NCBI GenBank assembly: GCA_025934775.1
Contig: JAICWO010000005.1
Location: 124,001 to 188,000, forward strand
Reading direction: 5' to 3'
Length of the DNA: 64,000 nt
Source of the DNA: Gemmatimonadaceae bacterium
GTDB taxonomy: Bacteria; Gemmatimonadota; Gemmatimonadetes; Gemmatimonadales; Gemmatimonadaceae
The notes under the pieces were generated by a model. That model worked only from the letters and a program-made list of their open reading frames with translations, ran no database searches and was not told where the DNA came from. The translations under genes were made by a program, and so were the position numbers. Shown one piece after another: positions 18,501-26,666 of this stretch. How positions within the stretch are numbered: the first letter of the stretch is position 1; each line of letters begins with the position of its first letter.

Positions 18501-18893
18501 CAGGCCGCCAAGGTCGAAGCCGCGGGCGGCCACGTTGGCTTCGGCAGCCACGGCCAGCTGCAGGGGTTGGGCGCGCAGTGGGAGATCTGGAACATCGCCA
18601 TGGGCGGCATGCCGCGGTACGACGTGCTCCGCGTCGCGACCATCAACGGCGCCTACGCGATCGGCCACGAGAAGGACCTCGGCTCGCTCGAGGCGGGCAA
18701 GCTCGCCGACCTCCAGGTGCTCGACAAGAATCCCCTCGACGACATCAAGAACACGAACACGATCAAGTACGTGATGAAGAACGGCCGCCTGTACGACGCC
18801 AACACCATGGACGAAGTCTGGCCGCGGCAGCAGCAGGTCGCGCGCTTGTGGTGGTGGCCCGAGACCAATCGGGCGGGCGGTCAGGACAAGTAA
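15516..18893 (+). CDS. secreted PD40/TolB-propeller - amidohydrolase fusion
   Basis: A 1125-residue protein with a Sec signal (MRSLRHFAAAATLLSVLASP). The first 620 or so residues are PD40/WD40-like repeats with typical SPDG phrases (DVSPDGRSIVFELLG, YSPDGNSITFISDRSG, WSPDGQYIAYVTW). From about residue 700 it is an amidohydrolase: LRGARILTMKDHEII, the metal motif VDIHAHIW, ATGPGVFSAENIR, and the C-terminal LGSLEAGKLADLQVLD. This layout is common in soil bacteria and is usually annotated as a Tricorn-like amidohydrolase; the substrate is unknown. Four Gly/Arg-rich tracts interrupt it (15594-15618, 16075-16115, 17195-17230, 17530-17582). A low-GC codon run lies at 18078-18118. crcB starts eight bases after its stop. 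Confidence 0.88.
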   Translation: MRSLRHFAAAATLLSVLASPALLAAQRGGRGGGGDSTARGLPLTPSHPLRFTTDEGTWLSLDVSPDGRSIVFELLGDLYTLPIEGGKATRITSGQAFDAQPHYSPDGNSITFISDRSGSNNVWIANADGSHPRALTHDNNNSQFQSPTYTPDGKYVIASRGNDMYMYYADGSGNGMRLTGSDSTAGRGAAAGGGRGGAAPNVFLGAAVSKDGRYIYMAMRNSQGGGYNQTALGWQIGVLDRETGHVFTKTNAVGSGMRPELSPDGKWLAFATRNNADESLMLEDLATGDERLLLPKVQRDDQESRPNRDVFPTYAFTPDSKSIIIGHHGHFWRADVATGHETMIPFTADVDLMIAGPAHVEYPYSDSTLTVRQIRDLAPSPDNKRLAFVALDRLWVMDLPGGAPHRLVPSEKVGEFQPAWSPDGQYIAYVTWNDIDGGTVSRVRSDGSGTAQRLSSAPAFYGKPAFSLDGRRIVVGRGPRNMRTDLDELERPPQQAVGVELVWLPSSGGAETVISPIANFGRPHFVASDTSHIYFSEGSSLVSMRWDGTDQKTLLRTAGAGSRGGGGGGGEMTLSPDGQKVLVQAGVKPYVIESVPVTGNVPTINTANPAQSEVPVRQLTRIGGEFATWSRDSKTIYYALGHSLFTYDMAAASTAVRDSIARVEARADSAGAGGGAAGGRGGRGGAAAPPIYEAARHDVVITVAKDRPHGVVALRGARILTMKDHEIIPKGDIVIRDNRIVAVGPQGKVSIPSGAKVIDVSGKTIMPGYVDIHAHIWPAFEIHRSQPFEYLVNLAYGVTTTRDPQTSTTDVLSYSDMVETGGFIGPRIYATGPGVFSAENIRTLDDARNVLKRYSEFYNTETIKQYMTGDRRVRQLLVEAAREQHLMPTLEGGLDFKKNLTEAMDGYAGSEHTLPIAPLYKDVVQLYANSGTTWTPTLIVQYGGPWGENYWYEHSDVIDDPKLNRFTPRDVVERKALRRPGWWAPSQWSTALFAEQAAKVEAAGGHVGFGSHGQLQGLGAQWEIWNIAMGGMPRYDVLRVATINGAYAIGHEKDLGSLEAGKLADLQVLDKNPLDDIKNTNTIKYVMKNGRLYDANTMDEVWPRQQQVARLWWWPETNRAGGQDK

Positions 18894-18901
18894 ATTCCAC
18901 G

Positions 18902-19297
18902 ATGCGCACTGCTCTCTACGTAGCGCTCGGCGCGGCCATCGGCGGCGTCGGGCGCTACTTCTTGACGATCTTCATCCAGGCGCGCGCCGGGCTGGAATTC
19001 CCGCTCGGCACGCTCCTGATCAACATCACCGGCAGCTTCCTGCTCGGCTTCATCGCGCGGCTTGCCGTCGACTCGGCGGCGGTGACACCGGAGCTCCGTG
19101 GATTTCTCACGACCGGACTCTGCGGCGGCTACACCACGTTCTCGACGTTCAGCTACGACACCGCGACCGAGATTCAACGCGCCGAGTACGGCCGTGCGGC
19201 GCTGAACGTCACCGGCAACGTCGGACTGTCGCTGATCGGCACGTTCCTCGGCTTCGCGGCCGCGAACGCCATTCTCGCCGCGCGCGCCGGCGTCTAG
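18902..19297 (+). CDS. crcB: fluoride channel CrcB/FluC
   Basis: A 131-residue four-helix membrane protein that exports fluoride as an antiparallel dimer. The pore Asn motif GTLLINITGSFLLGF and the Phe-box segment GGYTTFSTFSYD, including the Thr/Ser filter residues, are both intact. It follows the amidohydrolase closely and is followed by the DUF190 gene 14 bases later, an arrangement often seen for fluoride resistance. No fluoride riboswitch is visible in the short gap upstream. Confidence 0.95.
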   Translation: MRTALYVALGAAIGGVGRYFLTIFIQARAGLEFPLGTLLINITGSFLLGFIARLAVDSAAVTPELRGFLTTGLCGGYTTFSTFSYDTATEIQRAEYGRAALNVTGNVGLSLIGTFLGFAAANAILAARAGV

Positions 19298-19310
19298 CGC
19301 AGGAGACCAC

Positions 19311-19697
19311 ATGCACGGGTTCAAGGGCGAGCGGGTGCTCATGCGCATCCATATCGGCGAGGCCGACAAGCACAACGGCAATCCGCTCTATCAGGAAATT
19401 GTGAAGCTCCTCCGCGAGCGGCACTTCGCCGGGGCGACCGTGTTTCGCGGCATCATGGGCTTCGGCGCCAGCTCGCGCATCCACACCGACCGGTTTCTCG
19501 AGCTCTCGACCGACTTGCCGATCGTCGTCGAGTGCATCGACACCGAAGAGAAGATCGAGACGATCCTTCCGGCGCTCGAGGAGATGATCGGCGGCGGCCT
19601 GATCACGCTCGAGCGCGCGCGAGTGATCATGTATCGCGCCGATCTGCCGCCGGAGCAGCGCACGGATAGTTGGCCGATCGACCGCGGCGCGACGTAA
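19311..19697 (+). CDS. DUF190 family protein
   Basis: A 128-residue soluble protein of the DUF190 family (PII-like ferredoxin-like fold): GERVLMRIHIGEADKHNG, then LYQEIVKLLRERHFAGATVFRGIMGFG, and a C-terminal VECIDTEEKIETILPALEEM. A clear AGGAGA site precedes the start. DUF190 genes repeatedly neighbour crcB; the protein may bind an adenine nucleotide and sense fluoride or ion status, but this is inference from related PII-like proteins. Confidence 0.9.
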   Translation: MHGFKGERVLMRIHIGEADKHNGNPLYQEIVKLLRERHFAGATVFRGIMGFGASSRIHTDRFLELSTDLPIVVECIDTEEKIETILPALEEMIGGGLITLERARVIMYRADLPPEQRTDSWPIDRGAT

Positions 19698-19708
19698 CGA
19701 GCCGCCGA

Positions 19709-20389
19709 CTATCCCTTCGGAACCAGATCGCAGTACATGAACCGCTCGTCGCGAAGGACTTTCTCGCCGACGTCGTACGCGATGCGCTGCGACCATCCAG
19801 GGCCGTAGGACACGAACGTGTGAAACTCGCCGCGTTCGCCGCACGGATCCGCGCTCGTCGGCAGGGCGTCGAGGAAATCGTGATCGAACGTCGCGCCGGC
19901 GAATCCGCCGTCGATCTGCGTCGTGTCGACGCAGACGAGCCGGGCCTCGAATCCGCGGCCCACGAAATCGCGCGCCAAGCGTTCCGTCGGCTCACCCCAG
20001 AGTGGAAAGAGTCCCTCGAATCCGAGCGGCGTGATCCGTTCCTCGCGGTAGCGCCGGACGTCCTCGAGGAAGAGATCTCCGTACGCGACGCGCCGCACGC
20101 CGGGGTATCGCGCGCGAAGGTCGGCGAGCGCGCCGGCGACCGCGGCGTCGTACGCCTCGTTCGAGCACTGCGGCTGCAGCACGATCTCGTGCAGCGGAAG
20201 ACGGAGCGACTCCGCCTGCGCGCGCAGCAGCGCGCGGCGCACGCCGTGGATGCTGACGCGATCGTACGCATGGGTGACCGACGTGAGCAGCGCGACGACG
20301 TCGATCGCCGGATCGGCGCGCAGGGCGGCGAGCGCGAGGGCGCTGTCCTTGCCGCCGCTCCAACTGAGAACGATGGGTTCGCGAGACAT
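19709..20389 (-). CDS. Dph6-type ATP pyrophosphatase (diphthine-ammonia ligase family)
   Basis: A 226-residue protein. The start MSREPIVLSWSGGKDSALAL puts the PP-loop SGGKDS at residues 11-16. GDLFLEDVRRYREE and ARLVCVDT further on are typical of the Dph6/MJ0570 family. Bacteria lack diphthamide, so the substrate is something other than EF-2; members are thought to amidate small molecules. The frame extends upstream to 20731 but that part is antisense to the regulator gene. It is convergent with DUF190. Confidence 0.88.
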   Translation of the reverse strand: MSREPIVLSWSGGKDSALALAALRADPAIDVVALLTSVTHAYDRVSIHGVRRALLRAQAESLRLPLHEIVLQPQCSNEAYDAAVAGALADLRARYPGVRRVAYGDLFLEDVRRYREERITPLGFEGLFPLWGEPTERLARDFVGRGFEARLVCVDTTQIDGGFAGATFDHDFLDALPTSADPCGERGEFHTFVSYGPGWSQRIAYDVGEKVLRDERFMYCDLVPKG

Positions 20390-20473
20390 GTGACGGTGAA
20401 CATAGCCGCCGGCCGAGGCCGCCGTCGAGCTAATAATTCTCGCGCCCTCGGCCGCTGACGCGCGCCGCGATTC

Positions 20474-20527
20474 TTGCCCGCGAATCCCGGTGCGATTAAG
20501 ATTCAGTCTGTACTGAACGATCTGAAT
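20474..20527 (+). promoter_or_regulatory. promoter and palindromic operator of the GbsR/MarR gene
   Basis: TTGCCC (20474-20479), a 17-base spacer and TAAGAT (20497-20502) fit a sigma-70-type promoter. Over the expected transcription start is a perfect inverted repeat TTCAGT-CTGT-ACTGAA (20502-20517), and CTGAAT (20522-20527) repeats one half-site again. Position and symmetry suggest autoregulation by the adjacent winged-helix regulator; this is inference. Confidence 0.5.
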
Positions 20528-20537
20528 GGAGTAGCGG

Positions 20538-21026
20538 ATGGACCGCGCGCACCGCGCTTTTCTCGACAAGATGGGACACGCCGCCGAAGCCGACGGCATG
20601 TCGCCGATCGCCTCACGGCTGTTCGCACTGCTCCTCTTGACCGAGGAGCCCCGCTCGCTCGACGACCTCGCCCAGGAGCTCGGCGTGAGCAAGGCGAGCG
20701 TCAGCACCGACGCGCGGCGTCTCCTCGACAAAGGCGTCGTCGAGCGCGTCAGCCGCGCCCACGACCGCCATGATTACTACGAGCTCGCGCCGGACTTCTA
20801 CGCGCAGCTCGTCCGCTCGCGCCTCGCGCGCTGGCGCAAGCTCCAGTCGCTCCTCCACGACGTGCACGCCGCATCCGGGCGCCTGTCGCCCACCGTGCGC
20901 GCCCGCATGGATGCGATCGACGAAATTCACGATTCCGTGATCGACGACATCGACGCCGCGCTCACCGCGTGGGAGCGGAAGGCACGCGCCCGCGCGCTGA
21001 AGAGCGGCGGCCGCCGGTCCGCATAG
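20538..21026 (+). CDS. GbsR/MarR-family winged-helix regulator
   Basis: A 162-residue transcription factor. Residues 22-80 form the winged helix (SPIASRLFALLLLTEEPRSL, LAQELGVSKASVSTDARRLL, the basic wing RAHDRHDYYEL), followed by a helical dimerisation tail. GbsR-type MarR proteins generally repress adjacent transporter genes. Here the DHA2 exporter starts 11 bases after the stop, and a palindrome overlaps the promoter, so it likely represses its own operon until a ligand binds. GGAG precedes the ATG. Confidence 0.88.
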   Translation: MDRAHRAFLDKMGHAAEADGMSPIASRLFALLLLTEEPRSLDDLAQELGVSKASVSTDARRLLDKGVVERVSRAHDRHDYYELAPDFYAQLVRSRLARWRKLQSLLHDVHAASGRLSPTVRARMDAIDEIHDSVIDDIDAALTAWERKARARALKSGGRRSA

Positions 21027-21037
21027 AGGCAGTAGAA

Positions 21038-22654
21038 GTGGCACAGCCTCTTCGTATCGAGCCGGCGCTCGACTCGAGCTCCGGGCCGCGCCTCGCGGCC
21101 GCCGAGTCGGATCGCGGCGATCCGCACAAGTACGTCATCGCGTTCGCGGTCGTGCTCGCGGCGCTCATGCAGGTCATCGACAGCTCGATCGTCAACGTCG
21201 CGCTGCCGGACATGATGGGCAACCTCGGCGCGAGCCTCGACGAGGTCGCGTGGGTCTCGACGGGGTACATCCTCGCGAGCGTGATCATCATCCCCCTCAC
21301 GGGCTGGCTCGGCTCTTTCTTCGGGCGCAAGCGGTACTTCGTCGGCTCGATCATCATCTTCACGGCCTCGAGCTTCATGTGCGGTGCATCGCACTCGCTC
21401 GGCATGCTCGTGTTCTGGCGGATCGTGCAGGGCTTGGGTGGCGGCGCACTGATGACCGTATCGCAAGCGGTGCTGTTCGAGGCCTTCCCGCGCGAGGAAG
21501 CGGGGATGGCGATGGCGCTGTTCGGTCTCGGCGTCATGGTCGGTCCGACCATCGGACCCACGCTCGGCGGCTGGCTCACGGATAACTATGGCTGGCCGTG
21601 GATCTTCTACATCAACCTGCCGGTCGGCATTCTCGCGGCGGTCATGATCGCGAGCTATGTGCACGATCCGGATTATCAGAAGAAGCCGCCGTCGATCGAC
21701 TATCAGGGCATCGCGCTGCTCGCGGTGAGCGTGGGCGCGATCCAGTACGTGCTCGAGCACGGCCAGCGTGAGGACTGGTTCGATTCGCGGTTGATCACGT
21801 GGCTCGCGGTGATCGGCGTCGCGGGCGGCATCGCGCTGCTCTGGCGCGAGCTCGAGGCGCGGCATCCGGTCATCGATTTCCGTGTCATGCGGCATCGGCA
21901 GATGTGGGTCGGCACGGTGCTCGGTGTGGTGATGGGCGTCGGGCTCTACGCCATGTCGTTCACGCTGCCGGTCTTCCTGCAGAACAACCTGCACATGACC
22001 GCCGAGCAGACTGGAATCACGATGCTGCCCGGCGCGATCGTCACGGCGATCTCGATGGCGGTGGTCGGGCGCCTCACCAACAAGATCGATCCGAGAATTC
22101 TCATCATGGCCGGCGCGTTGGTCTTCGCGTACGCGGCGTGGGAGCTCTCGCGGATCACGGGGCTGAGCGGCGCGAGCGATTTCTTCTGGCCGTTGATCTG
22201 GCGGGGCGCGGGACTCGGATTGATGTTCGTGCCGCTCACCACCGTGACGCTCGCCGAGCTTGCGCCGGTCGAGCTGCCGCAGGGGACCGGCTTGTACAAC
22301 TTCTTCCGCCAGCTCGGCGGATCGTTCGGCATTGCCGGCATCGCGACGCTGATCGCGCGCTACACGACGCAGCTCCGCGGGCAACTTGGTGATCACCTTA
22401 CCGCAGGCGACCCGACGACGATCGCGCGGGTGAACATGCTCACGAACGGAATGATGGCGCGCGGGGCCGACGCGTACACCGCGCACCAGCGCGCACTCGC
22501 GCTGCTCGACGCGCAGCTCTATGGACAGGCGAGCGTGTTGTCGTACAGCCGGATCTACGTCCTGAGCGCGTTGTTGATTCTGTGCCTGATCCCGCTGCTG
22601 CTGCTCGTCCGCGAGACCAAGGGCGCCGGCGGCGGCCACGCGATCATGGAGTAG
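21038..22654 (+). CDS. DHA2 (EmrB/QacA) family drug:H+ antiporter
   Basis: A 538-residue membrane protein with about 14 hydrophobic helices. Start GTG 21038 is chosen over an ATG at 20969 because the latter overlaps the regulator by 58 bases and lacks a ribosome site. Motif D1 LMQVIDSSIVNVALP at the first helix, motif A GWLGSFFGRKRYF and motif C GLGVMVGPTIGPTLGG confirm the DHA2 subfamily. It exports lipophilic toxic compounds across the inner membrane. An emrA-type adaptor and an outer-membrane channel gene, usual partners in diderms, are not adjacent. It is in an operon with the GbsR/MarR regulator. Confidence 0.93.
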   Translation: MAQPLRIEPALDSSSGPRLAAAESDRGDPHKYVIAFAVVLAALMQVIDSSIVNVALPDMMGNLGASLDEVAWVSTGYILASVIIIPLTGWLGSFFGRKRYFVGSIIIFTASSFMCGASHSLGMLVFWRIVQGLGGGALMTVSQAVLFEAFPREEAGMAMALFGLGVMVGPTIGPTLGGWLTDNYGWPWIFYINLPVGILAAVMIASYVHDPDYQKKPPSIDYQGIALLAVSVGAIQYVLEHGQREDWFDSRLITWLAVIGVAGGIALLWRELEARHPVIDFRVMRHRQMWVGTVLGVVMGVGLYAMSFTLPVFLQNNLHMTAEQTGITMLPGAIVTAISMAVVGRLTNKIDPRILIMAGALVFAYAAWELSRITGLSGASDFFWPLIWRGAGLGLMFVPLTTVTLAELAPVELPQGTGLYNFFRQLGGSFGIAGIATLIARYTTQLRGQLGDHLTAGDPTTIARVNMLTNGMMARGADAYTAHQRALALLDAQLYGQASVLSYSRIYVLSALLILCLIPLLLLVRETKGAGGGHAIME

Positions 22655-22680
22655 GCGCCTCCGTCTCGGCGGACCGAATG

Positions 22681-22813
22681 CTACCGCGGAGGACGCGGGG
22701 AGCGCGGGGTGAACGGCGGGGTGAAGCCCGGGGCGGCGCAGCGAGGCTCGGTTCGACGCCAGAGCCAAACCAAAGATTGTTTTCCTCCGCGCCCCCCGCG
22801 CCCCCCACGGTAG
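22681..22813. repeat. GC-rich imperfect inverted repeat
   Basis: The left arm starts CTACCGCGGAGGACGCGGGG and the right arm, read on the opposite strand, starts CTACCGTGGGGGGCGCGGGG, about 30 bases each with a few mismatches, separated by about 70 bases. It fills the gap between the exporter and the TonB receptor genes. It could form a stem that ends exporter transcription or be a dispersed intergenic repeat; no T-run follows. Confidence 0.7.
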
Positions 22814-22901
22814 AACAACGCGATAGAATGCCGAAGCAGAGTGATCGCGAGCGACGACCGATTCGCTAGATTGCGCGCAACGCTTCCGAGGCCGTCTCGT
22901 C

Positions 22902-24992
22902 GTGCGAATGTCGATCGCGTCTCTCGTGCCGCTCGTCTTCATCGCCGCGCAAGTGCGCGCGCAGGATTCCATCCCGCGCAAGCTGCCGCCGGTCGTCACC
23001 GTCACGCGCGACGTCGAGCGCTCGCCGCTCGATCTGCCATATGCGATCACGACGCTGCGACCGGACAGCGTGGCGCCGGGACAGACGCATACGAACGTGG
23101 ACGAGACGCTCGCGCTGCTGCCGGGCGTCACCGTGGCCAATCGCACGAATCCATCGCAGGACACGCGCATCTCGATCCGGGGATTTGGCGCGCGATCGCA
23201 GTTTGGCGCGCGCAGCATCAAGATTCTCCGCGACGGCATGCCGCTCACGCTGCCCGATGGGCAGACGCCGGTCGACTACCTCGATCTCGAATCGGTCGGC
23301 AGCGTCGAGGTGATTCGCGGCGCGGCGTCGTCACTCTATGGCAACGCGTCAGGCGGAGTGATCGATCTTCGCTCCGCGCCGCCGCCCGAGGCGCCCTTTG
23401 CGGTGCAGGCGCGCTCCTGGGCCGGCAGCGGCGACATGCGCCGGTTCGTCGGCCTCTTTGGCGGCGCGAGCGGCTCGACCTCCTACGAGGGGAACATCGG
23501 ACGCACGCAGAGCAGCGGCTACCGAGCGTTCTCCGAGCAGCGACTCACCAACGCATTCACGCGCGTCGCGACAACGTACGCCGGCACACACTTCGCGCTC
23601 CTCGGCATGGGACTCGACATGCCCGTCGCTGACAATCCTGGTGCGCTCACGCTCGCGCAGGTGGACAGTGCGCCGGAGCAGGCGGATCGCGCCTCGGTGC
23701 TCAAGCGTGCGCGCAAGGCGGTGCATCAGGTGCAAGTCGGCCTCGCGGCCGATCGGGCGATCGCCGACAACGGCGAGCTCGAGGCGCAGGTGTACGAGGG
23801 AACGCGTTCCCTCTACAACCCGCTCACGTTCGCCGTCGTCGGCGTGGGCCGGCATCAGGGCGGCGCGGGCGCACGCATCACGCTGCCGTTCGACCTCGGC
23901 ACGATCGAGAACCGCGCGAGCCTCGGCGCCGACGCGCAGTGGGTGAACGACGCGCGGCGGAACTGGGCGAACTGCAACAACGTGGCGACCGCCAACGCGA
24001 GCTGCCCGAGCGTGGCGAACGAGGAAGGCGTGCTGCAGCTCGATCAGAACGAGCTCGTGTCGAGCCTCGGGCCGTATCTGCGCGACGAAGTCCGGCTTGG
24101 CCGAGCGCGCGCAACCGTCGGTGTGCGATCGGACGAGGTGCGCTTCCAGGTGAAGGATCATTTTCTGAGCGACGGGCGCGACGACTCGGGCTCGCGCACG
24201 CTCCGCGCCGTGAGTCCGATGATCGGTCTGTCGTACCGGCCGACGGCGCTGCACTCGTTCTACGCCAATGTCGGGTCGGCGTTCGAGACGCCGACCACCG
24301 TGGAGCTCGGAAATCAGGCCGACGGAAGCGCCGGACTCAATCGCGACCTCAAGCCACAGTATTCCACCTCGTACGAGACGGGCGCGAAGGGGCTCGTCCT
24401 GGATCGCGTGCAGTACGACGCGGCGATCTTCGACATCGAAGTGCGCGACGAGCTCATTCCATTCGAGATTCCGAATGGCAACGGCCGCACCTTTTATCGG
24501 AACGCGGGGCGCACGCGGCGCGCGGGCGCGGAGCTCGAGCTCGGGACGAGCGTGGGGCCGGTGTCGCTCGTCGGCTCATATGCATACTCGCATTTTCGTT
24601 TCCGCGATTTCGTGAACGACAACGTGCAGTACGCGGGCAATGCGATCCCCGGCATTCCCGAGCAGCAATTCCAGGGCGCGGCGACGTGGCATCTCGCGCG
24701 CGGCTTCGTCGTGGGCGAGCTGGCGGCGAAGAGCAAGGTGTGGGTGAACGACGCCAACCAGGCGGCCGCGCCGGGATACGCGATCGTGAACCTTCGCGCC
24801 GGTGCGACCGCGGCATTCGGCCGGCCGTGGCTCTCGCCGGTGCTGGGCGTTCAGAATCTCTTCGATCGCGCGTACGTCGGATCGGTCGCGATCAACGCGT
24901 CCGGCGCGACGCTCGCGGCAACGAAGTTCTACGAGCCGGCGCCGCGTCGCACGTGGTTCATCGGCCTGAGCGCGGCGACGAATCCCTGGTAG
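22902..24992 (+). CDS. TonB-dependent outer-membrane receptor
   Basis: A 696-residue protein with signal peptide (MRMSIASLVPLVFIAAQVRAQ), a plug domain with DETLALLPGVTVANRTNPSQ, RISIRGFGARSQFGARSIKI and VEVIRGAASSLYGNASGGVI, then a beta-barrel ending in the aromatic NPW. Motifs such as FYANVGSAFETPTTVELGN and the C-terminal GVQNLFDRAYV are typical of siderophore/cobalamin-type receptors (FecA branch). Substrate cannot be named; no siderophore genes are nearby. Start is GTG 22902 or ATG 22908. The 3' end overlaps the convergent glycosyltransferase gene by 35 bases. Confidence 0.92.
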   Translation: MRMSIASLVPLVFIAAQVRAQDSIPRKLPPVVTVTRDVERSPLDLPYAITTLRPDSVAPGQTHTNVDETLALLPGVTVANRTNPSQDTRISIRGFGARSQFGARSIKILRDGMPLTLPDGQTPVDYLDLESVGSVEVIRGAASSLYGNASGGVIDLRSAPPPEAPFAVQARSWAGSGDMRRFVGLFGGASGSTSYEGNIGRTQSSGYRAFSEQRLTNAFTRVATTYAGTHFALLGMGLDMPVADNPGALTLAQVDSAPEQADRASVLKRARKAVHQVQVGLAADRAIADNGELEAQVYEGTRSLYNPLTFAVVGVGRHQGGAGARITLPFDLGTIENRASLGADAQWVNDARRNWANCNNVATANASCPSVANEEGVLQLDQNELVSSLGPYLRDEVRLGRARATVGVRSDEVRFQVKDHFLSDGRDDSGSRTLRAVSPMIGLSYRPTALHSFYANVGSAFETPTTVELGNQADGSAGLNRDLKPQYSTSYETGAKGLVLDRVQYDAAIFDIEVRDELIPFEIPNGNGRTFYRNAGRTRRAGAELELGTSVGPVSLVGSYAYSHFRFRDFVNDNVQYAGNAIPGIPEQQFQGAATWHLARGFVVGELAAKSKVWVNDANQAAAPGYAIVNLRAGATAAFGRPWLSPVLGVQNLFDRAYVGSVAINASGATLAATKFYEPAPRRTWFIGLSAATNPW

Positions 24993-26589
24993 GCGGCGGC
25001 TCGGCGGTGATGTGCCACAGGCGCATCGACGGATCGATGCGCGTGACCTCGGGGTACGCGAGCAGCCACTCGTAGGCGTGGCCCACCCATTCGCCGGCAA
25101 GGTACGTCTCGCTCGCCGCGATCCATCCGGTGCGATGTTCGTGCAGCCCCAGCACCCGCGCGTTGGGTACGCCGGCCGCTGAAAGGTCAGCCGTGCCGAA
25201 GTACGCGACGAATACGCTGTCGTGTATGCCCCGCGCGACGAGCGTGTCGCGCAGGCGATAGAGACCCTGTCCCCAATCGAGATTGCTGTCGACCAGAACG
25301 TGCTCGGGATGATCGCCCGCGAGCAGGTTGAAGTACGGAAGGTAGTCCGGATACGCTCGGAGCGGAATCAGCACCGCCCACGCCGCGATCGCGACGACGA
25401 CGGCGCGCTCCACGGCGCGATCGCGATGCCGCCACAGCTCCGCGGCCGCCTGCGCTCCGGTAATCGCGAGGAGCGGGTAGATCGGCAGGATCAAGCGAAC
25501 GCCGAGATCGACGCGGACCGCCATGCTGACGGCGAGGATCGACGCCGCCGCGGCGATCGGCGCGGCCTGCTGCCAGCCATCGCCGCGCACGCGCCGCACC
25601 GCGACCGCGATTCCAAGAACCGTAATGAGCAAAAGAGGAAGTGGCGTCTTCACGAGCAGCGCGACGGGGAAGTAGTACCACCAGCCGCGGTTGCGCGGGA
25701 CGCCGAGGAGGAACGACGGATGACCGGAGCTGCCGTGAAGCAGGAAGGTGCGGACGCCGTTCACGAATGCGGGCGCCGGCACGATCAGCCCGCCGGCGCT
25801 CAGCGGTCCGACGTCGAAGCGGTACGCGGCCCAGACGACGAGGCACGCGATGAACAGCGCGGCGAGCACGCGACAGAGCTGGTCGCCCCCCTCGACATCA
25901 TCCGCGAGCGTCCACCGCCGGCCGACGATGCCACGCAGCACGTACCAGACGGCGAACGCCGCGCCGAGAAATCCGATGGCTGACAACCGGCTGCCGACGG
26001 CGAGTCCCACGGCCGCCCCAAAAACTATGGTGCGTCGCCAGCTCGGGCGATCGATCCACCATGCGGCGGCGAGCAGCGCGATCGTCGTCATCGCCGCGCA
26101 GGCAATGTCGGTGGTCGCGAGCCCGGCGTGCGCGAGGATAGTTGGATTAGCGATCGTGAATAACGTGGCGCCGAGGCCGCCGATCTCGCCCGCGAGCCGC
26201 ACGCCCCAGGCCCACACGCCAGCAGCGAGCAGGATGAGGAAGATCAGCTCACCATGTCGCGCACTCGCGAGCGTGCTGACGTAATGCTGGCCCCCGCCCA
26301 GAATCGCCGCACCCTCGTCGTAGATCGCTGCAGCCTGCACGCCGCGAACGCCGTGGAGATACGGCCCAAGCGCCGCCGCCACGCGTCCGATCGGAGGGTG
26401 CTGAAGATCATAGTCGTAGCGGTCGGTCGTGAGCCACTGCATGCCCGCGGCGATGTGCGCCGGCTCGTCGACCGTGCCACTGAAGACGCGCGCCGTGGAC
26501 CAGACGGCGATCGCCGCGGCGATCGTCATGCACGCCGCGAGCGTGCGGCACCAGCGAGTGCTCGTCACGCGGCTGGTCGATGTGGTCAT
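24958..26589 (-). CDS. GT39/ArnT-like polytopic glycosyltransferase
   Basis: A 543-residue membrane protein with about ten or more hydrophobic helices. The first periplasmic loop has acidic residues in SGTVDEPAHIAAGMQWL, where GT-C transferases keep their catalytic Asp/Glu. LQHPPIGRVAAALGPYL, a long helical region and a periplasmic C-terminal domain (VLVDSNLDWGQGLYRLRDTL, a motif common in PMT-like proteins) follow. It probably moves a sugar from a polyprenyl-phosphate donor to a lipid or protein at the outer face of the inner membrane; donor and acceptor unknown. The start at 26589 is preferred since the upstream extension is not conserved-looking. Confidence 0.82.
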   Translation of the reverse strand: MTTSTSRVTSTRWCRTLAACMTIAAAIAVWSTARVFSGTVDEPAHIAAGMQWLTTDRYDYDLQHPPIGRVAAALGPYLHGVRGVQAAAIYDEGAAILGGGQHYVSTLASARHGELIFLILLAAGVWAWGVRLAGEIGGLGATLFTIANPTILAHAGLATTDIACAAMTTIALLAAAWWIDRPSWRRTIVFGAAVGLAVGSRLSAIGFLGAAFAVWYVLRGIVGRRWTLADDVEGGDQLCRVLAALFIACLVVWAAYRFDVGPLSAGGLIVPAPAFVNGVRTFLLHGSSGHPSFLLGVPRNRGWWYYFPVALLVKTPLPLLLITVLGIAVAVRRVRGDGWQQAAPIAAAASILAVSMAVRVDLGVRLILPIYPLLAITGAQAAAELWRHRDRAVERAVVVAIAAWAVLIPLRAYPDYLPYFNLLAGDHPEHVLVDSNLDWGQGLYRLRDTLVARGIHDSVFVAYFGTADLSAAGVPNARVLGLHEHRTGWIAASETYLAGEWVGHAYEWLLAYPEVTRIDPSMRLWHITAEPPPTRDSSPRSGR

Positions 26590-26666
26590 GTGGTGAGTGT
26601 GGAGCGCGGACCGGCGACGCCGAATGCTATTGACGCGGGCGCGGCATTGGAACACTCTCCCGCGCG

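Noticed and set aside
18894-18901. Fluoride riboswitch before crcB
   Set aside because: Only eight bases separate crcB from the upstream gene, and no riboswitch-like fold was seen.
24958-24992. Overlap of TonB receptor and glycosyltransferase 3' ends as a sign of truncation
   Set aside because: The receptor ends with the expected aromatic C-terminus and the transferase ends in a plausible tail; it is a simple convergent overlap.
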